In this document: positions 14,872-20,186 of the stretch, one piece after another
Numbering within the stretch: position 1 is the first letter of the stretch
Layout: every line of letters begins with the position of its first letter
Assembly: GCA_027064565.1 (NCBI GenBank)
Contig: JAMOPK010000053.1
Location: 1 to 20,186 of the forward strand
Source of the DNA: Caldifarciminota bacterium
GTDB taxonomy: Bacteria > Hydrothermota > Hydrothermia > B15-G9
DNA length: 20,186 nucleotides
Direction: 5' to 3'
Made by a program: the position numbers and the translations under genes
The notes under the pieces: generated by a model
Database searches by the model: none
What the model was told of the DNA's origin: nothing
What the model saw: the letters and a program-made list of their open reading frames with translations, nothing else

Positions 14872-16185
14872 ATGAAAAAACTTATAAAAAGCAGATTTAT
14901 AGTGCCCAAAAAGGGAACCATCATTGAAGAAGGCGGTGTGCTTGTCGAGGATGCTCACATCAAAGGGATTTACGAGTGTCCGCCGCCCGAAGGTCTTGAA
15001 TACGACGAACTGATCGACCTTGGAAACTCCATATTGACGCCCGGCTTTGTCAATGCTCACACCCACTCGGCTATGGTGCTCTTTCGCGGCCTGGCCGATG
15101 ACCTGCCGCTCATGGAGTGGCTTCTGCAACATATCTGGCCTATGGAAAAAACGTTCGTCAACGAGGAATTCATCCGTGTCGGCGTTGAGCTTGCCCTTGT
15201 CGAGATGATACGCTCCGGGACGGTAGCATTCGCCGACATGTATTTCTATCAGGAGGTTGCAGCGGAAGTGACCAAAAAAGCTGGTCTCAGGGCCGTGCTT
15301 GGCGAGGCGATCATCGATTTTCCCACACCACAGTTCGATAACCCTGATGACACGTTGAAATTCACTAGAGAGTTCATCGGGCAATACAAAGATGACGAAT
15401 TGATTTACCCAACTATCGCTCCACATGCCCCTTATTCATGCAGCGAAAACCTGTTGCGCAAGACAAAAGAGCTGGCCGACGAATACGAGGTGCCTGTGCT
15501 TATCCACGTTGCCGAGACTCAGGATGAGGTCAACCAGTTGCTGGACAGATACGGAAAGACCCCTGTCAGGTTTCTTGCGGATATTGATTTCCTCGATAAA
15601 AACGTTGTCTGTGCCCATGTTGTCTGGCTCGATGATGAGGAAATCAGAATAATGGTTGAGCGTGGCGCTGGTGGCACTCATCAGCCTTCGAGCAACCTGA
15701 AGCTGGCATCCGGCATAGCGCCTATCCACAGGTATCTTAAGGCTGGCATGAAGGTCGCCCTTGGCACGGACGGTGCAGCGTCGAACAACGACCTCGACAT
15801 GGTCAACGAGATGCACATAGCCGCACTTCTTCAGAAGGTGAAAGAGATGGATCCGACTGCTCTGCCGGCATGGGACGCCTTCCACATCGCCACTCAGGGC
15901 GGCGCCGAGGTCATCGGGCTGGGCGACAGGATCGGAACGCTTGAAGAGGGCAAATATGCCGATATGATAGCCTTCAACCTGGATGCACCGCACCTGACCC
16001 CCATCTACAACCCGATTTCGCATCTGGTCTATGCGGCAAAAAGCACCGACATCCACTTCGTCATGGTCGGCGGGAAGGTCATCATGGAGGACGGCGTGAT
16101 CAAAACTATCGATGAAGAAAGGGCAATTGCGAGGGCAAGGGAATTCTCTCAAAAGATCATCGAAAAAAGGGCAGGAATAGCGTAG
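14872..16185 (+). CDS. mtaD: 5-methylthioadenosine/S-adenosylhomocysteine deaminase (amidohydrolase)
   Basis: 437 residues. Members deaminate MTA, SAH and related adenosines to inosine forms, recycling SAM by-products in the cytoplasm. Metal and active-site residues are present: H63-T-H65 in PGFVNAHTHSAM, H212 in IHVAE, H249 in VCAHVVWLD, H270 and D300 in LGTDGAASNND. Also typical are RGLADDLPLMEWL and IWPMEKTF near 73-93. One segment reads THQPSSNLKLASG where many relatives have an HNPSSN or HCPSSN form. The C-terminal strand (GKYADMIAFNLD...VMVGGKVIMEDG) is typical. The gene is monocistronic and ends 12 nt from convergent tsaE. The substrate could also be a guanine/hydroxydechloroatrazine-like base, but MTA/SAH fits best. 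Confidence 0.88.
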   Translation: MKKLIKSRFIVPKKGTIIEEGGVLVEDAHIKGIYECPPPEGLEYDELIDLGNSILTPGFVNAHTHSAMVLFRGLADDLPLMEWLLQHIWPMEKTFVNEEFIRVGVELALVEMIRSGTVAFADMYFYQEVAAEVTKKAGLRAVLGEAIIDFPTPQFDNPDDTLKFTREFIGQYKDDELIYPTIAPHAPYSCSENLLRKTKELADEYEVPVLIHVAETQDEVNQLLDRYGKTPVRFLADIDFLDKNVVCAHVVWLDDEEIRIMVERGAGGTHQPSSNLKLASGIAPIHRYLKAGMKVALGTDGAASNNDLDMVNEMHIAALLQKVKEMDPTALPAWDAFHIATQGGAEVIGLGDRIGTLEEGKYADMIAFNLDAPHLTPIYNPISHLVYAAKSTDIHFVMVGGKVIMEDGVIKTIDEERAIARAREFSQKIIEKRAGIA

Positions 16186-16197
16186 GAGAAGCGCCTC

Positions 16198-16659
16198 TCA
16201 GCCGAGCATCCTGACGATTTCTTCTGCTTCCTGGCCAAGGGGGTTGAAGTATATCCACCTCTCGCTCAGGTTGTGAGGGTTGAAATCGAAGGAAATATCT
16301 AATCTCTCATCGGGCAGATAGGCAAAGCCTTTGTCCGCCCATTCGATGACGATTATCGCATTTTGATCCTCAAGTATTTCCGTAAGGCCGAGGTGGAATA
16401 CCTCTTCCTCCTCAGCGATGCGATAGAGGTCGATGTGGTAGAGGACACATCTGCCCTCATAGCGGTTGATCAACGTGAAAGTGGGGCTGCGGACCTTGTC
16501 GATTCCCAATCCCCTTGCGATTCCCCTGACAAAAGTTGTTTTGCCCGATCCTAATTCGCCGTAAAGCGAAATGACAAATGGCGGAGTGAGGATTTTACCG
16601 AGAGTTTCACCGATCGCTTCTGTCTCTAAGGCAGACCTACTAAGAATTCGTAATTCCAT
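16198..16659 (-). CDS. tsaE: tRNA threonylcarbamoyladenosine (t6A) biosynthesis ATPase TsaE
   Basis: 153 residues, normal for the family. TsaE is the ATPase that drives the TsaB-TsaD complex in making t6A37 on ANN-decoding tRNAs. Seen: Walker A GELGSGKTTF (34-43), VRSPTFTLINRY (56-67), HIDLYR (75-80) and IEWADKG. Neither tsaB nor tsaD is in the window. The start overlaps the end of the FolC-fusion gene by 34 nt and has GGAG about 10 nt upstream, so it is probably translated from the same transcript. The stop faces mtaD with a 12-nt gap. Confidence 0.95.
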   Translation of the reverse strand: MELRILSRSALETEAIGETLGKILTPPFVISLYGELGSGKTTFVRGIARGLGIDKVRSPTFTLINRYEGRCVLYHIDLYRIAEEEEVFHLGLTEILEDQNAIIVIEWADKGFAYLPDERLDISFDFNPHNLSERWIYFNPLGQEAEEIVRMLG

Positions 16660-19595
16660 TCCACAGCTTCTCCTGCAAGGTAAAATGATCCAGTAACGAC
16701 CATAATGCTTTTGTTATCTGTTGTCTTCTCATAGAGTATTGCATCATCGAAGGCCCTGTCAAAGGCCGTTCTAGCTTTCGGCTCGGTCTCCATCCTTTTG
16801 AAGTAATCCCGCTTGTGTTCGTGCCCTAATTTTACCAAAATCCCCTGTGCAGCCTCAAGCAGTCGATTGGGGGTCTCAGCCCTCGATATGCCGGAACTTG
16901 TAAAGTAAATCTTCTCAAGCTTCAGGCCCGATTTGAAGATGGACTCAATCATCGCATGATAATCTTTATCCTCATTGCTGCCAAAGACCAGAAAGAGGCC
17001 ATATTTGCCATTCGGAGCGGCCATCTTGTCGATGTATTCCTTCAAGGCGCCAAGGAATTCCCGGATCGCAAAGTCGTTATGCGCACCATCCACTATCATG
17101 AGCGGATCGTATTTCCTGACGATCTGGAACCTTCCGGGCATGTGCTCCGATGTCAATTTGTCGGTTCCTGAGGGATTCTTGCCGGTTTTTCGGGGGATAT
17201 CGAGCACATAGGCTGCAAGCATGGCAAGGGATGCGTTATGGGCCTGATACCTGCCGGCAAGCCCGGTTTTAAGTTCCATCGTTTTATTGTGACGGGGGGG
17301 CTCGAACTGAAATTTTGTCCCGGGGATTATCCCATCGGGAGAAAGCGGGAAAAGTCCGGAATAATTGAATCTTGCCGGGTAAAGCTTGACACGTTTTTTG
17401 AGGATCTTGGTGGGTATTGCAGTGTTCTTTATGGCTTCAAGGGTCTCCTCAACGCCTTCCTGATAATTCTCATCCGAATAAAGGAACCCTATATGGAAAT
17501 TGAGTTCCCGATCGGAATTCAGCAGGCGCTCGAGCTTGTTCATCAGCCCCTTTATGACCACCGTGCGGGGACGAACAGGGGCCTTCTTGAAGGTAGAAGT
17601 GAGTTCCTCACCGATCTGCTCGCCCAGAACCACTCTTATCAGCGGGAAATCCCTGCGTTTTTTGATAACGTCCACTTTCTGCTCCACGATACTGGCAAGA
17701 TCAGGGCCGAGAATGTGGACATGGTCGTAGCTTATGGGCGTGATCACCGTCAGCACCTGCTCCACAACGTTGGTGGCATCGTATTTTCCACCCAGCCCGG
17801 CCTCTATGACACTGTAATCCACGCCCTGATCGTTGAAATAGAGAAAAGCGATTGCGGTCAGAAGCTCGAAATACGTTCTCATGCCCCCTTTTTTGGGCAT
17901 AAACCTGTGGATCCTCGAAATGTAAGTGGCAAACTCATCGCCGGCGATCTCCTCAAACAGGAGTTTTCCCTTGTCCATTTTCACGATTTTGATCCTCTCG
18001 ACCGGCTGGCGCAGGTGTGGCGAAGTATAGAGTCCCACTTTGTAGCCGTAGCTGGCGAGGATAGCGGCGAGATGGGCGGCGGTTGAGCCCTTTCCTTTGG
18101 TTCCCACCACAAGGATGGGGTTCTTCAACTTGAGGTGCGGATTCTCTATTTTTGCAAGGAAATCCCTGAATTCGTTGAGGTCAGGCGGCACTTTTGGCAT
18201 GCTTTTCCGCTCGTAATTGACCAGTTTGTTAATGTATTCCAGCGCTTCCTCGTAGTTCATCGTCGATATCTGCATGTGGGCACGGCGGTAGCTCTCCCTC
18301 AACCTATCGGCCAGCGCCATCGCTGTTCTCCTCGCTGCCGCAGAACCGGCATTGTATTCGTATGCACGGCCCGCCGATGTGTCTATGGCCAGTTTTCGCC
18401 CGTCGAAATCGATGGCTGAGATGCTGTCGAATGGAATCATCAGAAAGCTGTTGCTCTCCTCAAAGGCGTAATATCGCACGTTGACCATCATGTTGCGGAA
18501 GATGTTGATCGCCGTCGTCGTGAGGTAGCAGATGTCGAAATTGACCTGCTCCTTGGCTAAGCTTAAAAATGGGTTAGATTCCCCCTCAAACATCGTGAGC
18601 TCAAATATCTCACTTTCCGCCTTATCCCTTTTTAGAAAATCCGCAAGCTGAAGTATCTTTTCTTTACCATGTTCCTTGAAACGGTCAAGCAGTTCAACGA
18701 AAACTATCTTTGAGACGGCCTTGTTGAGGATGGTGATGTCGATTATCCACAGGGCAATTCCCAGAAACAGGGCTATCCAGACGGCAATGAGCACGGAGAA
18801 GTTACCTTTGAACCACAGAGGAGCAGAGACGAGGGAGAGCAGAACCATCGACTGAGAAAAGATTACATAAGGTGCCCCCCAGACGAAAGTGTGCCGTGGG
18901 CCGGGAGCAACAGCGAAGGTCTTTACAGCATAGCTACCGGGGTCACCCTCCTCTTTCTCGTTCTTCTCATTTAACTTTTTGTATTTCGCCGGCAGTTGTT
19001 TGTCCTTCAGGGGGGCAATTATGACCGGATGGCCATCCTTTGAATACTCGACAAGAAAATTCACGGGTTTTTGCTGAGCCACGTTGACCAATCTGTTACT
19101 TTTGCCATGGAGGACAACCGATTTCCAGAGAAAATTAGCGTGCTGTGCTATATCGGAATAAGCCATAGAAATTAAAGCAGTCTCCATGGAAGCGGTCAAC
19201 CCGGCAATCAGGTATTCCCAGAAATTCCTCGAATTTAGCAACGTCCGAATCGAAAGCTGGAAAAACAGCTTTAATGCGCTCTCTCTTGATACGATTTCCT
19301 CATCGTAAAACGGCTTAATCAGATCGGGGAGAACATGGGAAGCCCAGCGACCGATCAAAATAGCAAGGGCGAGCAATAGAACTGAGAGGCCAATGCTGAG
19401 CAACAGGGCCCAGATATGTTCCTTTTTCCCTCCAAAGTTGCCAAGCAGTTTGTATTTCCTGAGAACTATCCCGATATGCCTGCTGCCGAACTCGGTAAAG
19501 GCGGATATTGCCAGCACAGGCACCGGTGCCCATATCACCAATAAGAACAGTAAATGGCCTATAAAATTAAGGATCTTCCATAACATAGCTAACAT
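16626..19595 (-). CDS. Membrane/PH-like domain protein fused to a FolC-like Mur ligase
   Basis: 989 residues in one frame. The N-terminal half (1-445) has four likely membrane helices (about 8-33, 62-84, 243-262, 266-290), a basic soluble loop (160-230), and a segment at about 370-435 like a bacterial PH domain (YYAFEESNSFLMIPFDSISAIDF...KLAIDTSAGRAYEY). The C-terminal half (446-989) is like folylpolyglutamate/dihydrofolate synthase: MNYEEALEYINKLV, the P-loop VVGTKGKGST, YTSPHL.QPVERI, TYFELLTAIAF, EAGLGGKYDATNVV, ISYDHVHILG, GRYQAHNASLAM, MPGRFQIV, IVDGAHND and FGSNEDKD. Usual FolC forms have GTNGKGS, DGAHNP and about 430 residues, so this one is longer and divergent. No ribosome binding site precedes M441 or M446, which supports one polypeptide. 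The ATG at 19595 has GGAG at 6 nt. Confidence 0.88.
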   Translation of the reverse strand: MLAMLWKILNFIGHLLFLLVIWAPVPVLAISAFTEFGSRHIGIVLRKYKLLGNFGGKKEHIWALLLSIGLSVLLLALAILIGRWASHVLPDLIKPFYDEEIVSRESALKLFFQLSIRTLLNSRNFWEYLIAGLTASMETALISMAYSDIAQHANFLWKSVVLHGKSNRLVNVAQQKPVNFLVEYSKDGHPVIIAPLKDKQLPAKYKKLNEKNEKEEGDPGSYAVKTFAVAPGPRHTFVWGAPYVIFSQSMVLLSLVSAPLWFKGNFSVLIAVWIALFLGIALWIIDITILNKAVSKIVFVELLDRFKEHGKEKILQLADFLKRDKAESEIFELTMFEGESNPFLSLAKEQVNFDICYLTTTAINIFRNMMVNVRYYAFEESNSFLMIPFDSISAIDFDGRKLAIDTSAGRAYEYNAGSAAARRTAMALADRLRESYRRAHMQISTMNYEEALEYINKLVNYERKSMPKVPPDLNEFRDFLAKIENPHLKLKNPILVVGTKGKGSTAAHLAAILASYGYKVGLYTSPHLRQPVERIKIVKMDKGKLLFEEIAGDEFATYISRIHRFMPKKGGMRTYFELLTAIAFLYFNDQGVDYSVIEAGLGGKYDATNVVEQVLTVITPISYDHVHILGPDLASIVEQKVDVIKKRRDFPLIRVVLGEQIGEELTSTFKKAPVRPRTVVIKGLMNKLERLLNSDRELNFHIGFLYSDENYQEGVEETLEAIKNTAIPTKILKKRVKLYPARFNYSGLFPLSPDGIIPGTKFQFEPPRHNKTMELKTGLAGRYQAHNASLAMLAAYVLDIPRKTGKNPSGTDKLTSEHMPGRFQIVRKYDPLMIVDGAHNDFAIREFLGALKEYIDKMAAPNGKYGLFLVFGSNEDKDYHAMIESIFKSGLKLEKIYFTSSGISRAETPNRLLEAAQGILVKLGHEHKRDYFKRMETEPKARTAFDRAFDDAILYEKTTDNKSIMVVTGSFYLAGEAVEWNYEFLVGLP

Positions 19596-19598
19596 AGC

Positions 19599-20186
19599 TT
19601 ACTCCAGACTTTCCAGAAGCCCACGAACTGATTTCACCACGATGTCGGGTTTCAGGTTCTCAGGCAGGTCATTCAGGGCATCCGGTGAGGTAACTCCGCT
19701 CAGGACAAGGACTGCTCTGGCTCCGATGTTCCTCGCGAGTGCCACATCAGTTTCAGGTCGGTCTCCGATGACGTAAAGCTCATCCGGCGTGGGCGAACCC
19801 AGTTTTTCGATGGCAATCCGGCCGATGAAAGGATTGGGTTTGCCGATCACCACGGGCGTCACCCCGGTGGCGTATTCGACCGCCCTGACGATCGCCCCGG
19901 CACCGGGCATCGGCCCATCCTCCGAGGGCATTGTCCTGTCGCTGTTGGAAGCGACGAATCTCGCATTTTCCATCAGAATCGCCCTTATGGCCTCCCTGAT
20001 TTTCTCGTAAGTGCATTTTCGATCGAGGCCTATAACCACAAACTCGGCTCCCCTGTGGTCGGGCAGAATCTCCCATCCTATGTCTTCGAGCGCACTTCTA
20101 AGCCCGTTTTCCCCGATCACATAGACCCTGTGTCCACGGCCGAAGTTATGCTCAAGATAGAGTGCCGTTGCGAGCGCCGAGGTCAG
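19599..20186 (-). CDS. HAD-superfamily IIA (NagD-like) phosphatase, N-terminus outside window
   Basis: 195 residues are visible; the frame is open to the right edge, so the start lies beyond it. The visible protein begins LTSALATALYLEHNFGRG, which is HAD motif II (T/S). It continues with RVYVIGENGLRSAL, VVIGLDRKCTYEKI (cap region), FVASNSD, the motif III lysine in VVIGKPNPF, and motif IV GDRPETDVALARNIGA. NagD-like HAD-IIA enzymes dephosphorylate nucleotides, 4-nitrophenyl phosphate or 2-phosphoglycolate; the true substrate is not readable. A GTG at 20118-20120 is internal and not the start. It ends 3 nt before the FolC-fusion gene, so the two are co-transcribed. Confidence 0.92.
   Translation of the reverse strand: MTSALATALYLEHNFGRGHRVYVIGENGLRSALEDIGWEILPDHRGAEFVVIGLDRKCTYEKIREAIRAILMENARFVASNSDRTMPSEDGPMPGAGAIVRAVEYATGVTPVVIGKPNPFIGRIAIEKLGSPTPDELYVIGDRPETDVALARNIGARAVLVLSGVTSPDALNDLPENLKPDIVVKSVRGLLESLE

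Overview
The window is gene-dense bacterial chromosome, with seventeen complete genes and one broken gene at each edge. There is no rRNA, tRNA, insertion sequence, CRISPR array or phage gene that I can see. Housekeeping families dominate: RadA, Obg, PcrA/UvrD, Fmt, peptide deformylase, YajC, TsaE, FolC-like ligase and MtaD. YajC and full-length Fmt/Def rule out an archaeon. I cannot name the phylum. Frequent AGG/AGA arginine codons, Glu/Lys-rich proteins, a bacterial roadblock-type domain and a Cys-rich CW-type tail would suit an anaerobic, perhaps thermophilic, deep-branching or candidate-phylum bacterium, but that is inference.

Layout: (a) 2-1255 (+) is the 3' end of a gene made of near-identical 108-bp (36-residue) repeats ending in a roadblock/LC7-like domain. 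(b) 1252-4864 (-) is a compact operon obg > HEAT-repeat protein > SAM methyltransferase > radA. It has a good sigma70-type promoter overlapped by a perfect inverted repeat just before obg. (c) 4953-7091 (-) is a PcrA/UvrD helicase. (d) 7092-7344 is the largest non-coding gap, with a divergent promoter region. (e) 7345-12927 (+) is a tightly coupled five-gene operon: ykoE-type ECF substrate-binding membrane protein, L,D-transpeptidase, SpoIID/LytB-type protein, CNNM/CorC-type protein and MgtE. (f) 12921-14723 (-) is yajC > def > fmt. (g) 14872-16185 (+) is mtaD, divergent from yajC. (h) 16198-20186 (-) is a HAD-IIA phosphatase (cut by the window edge) > a membrane protein fused to a FolC-like ligase > tsaE.

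Functional reading: the two minus-strand clusters in the middle hold ribosome/translation, secretion and DNA repair functions. The plus operon joins cell-wall remodelling enzymes with magnesium/divalent-metal transport in one transcript, which is unusual. The most unusual items are the membrane-PH-like-FolC fusion, the SpoIID protein with a cysteine-rich tail and no visible signal peptide, the repeat/roadblock protein, and the dyad over the obg promoter. Convergent genes overlap at their stop codons or are 12 nt apart, so there is almost no room for dedicated intergenic terminators, and I can support none.
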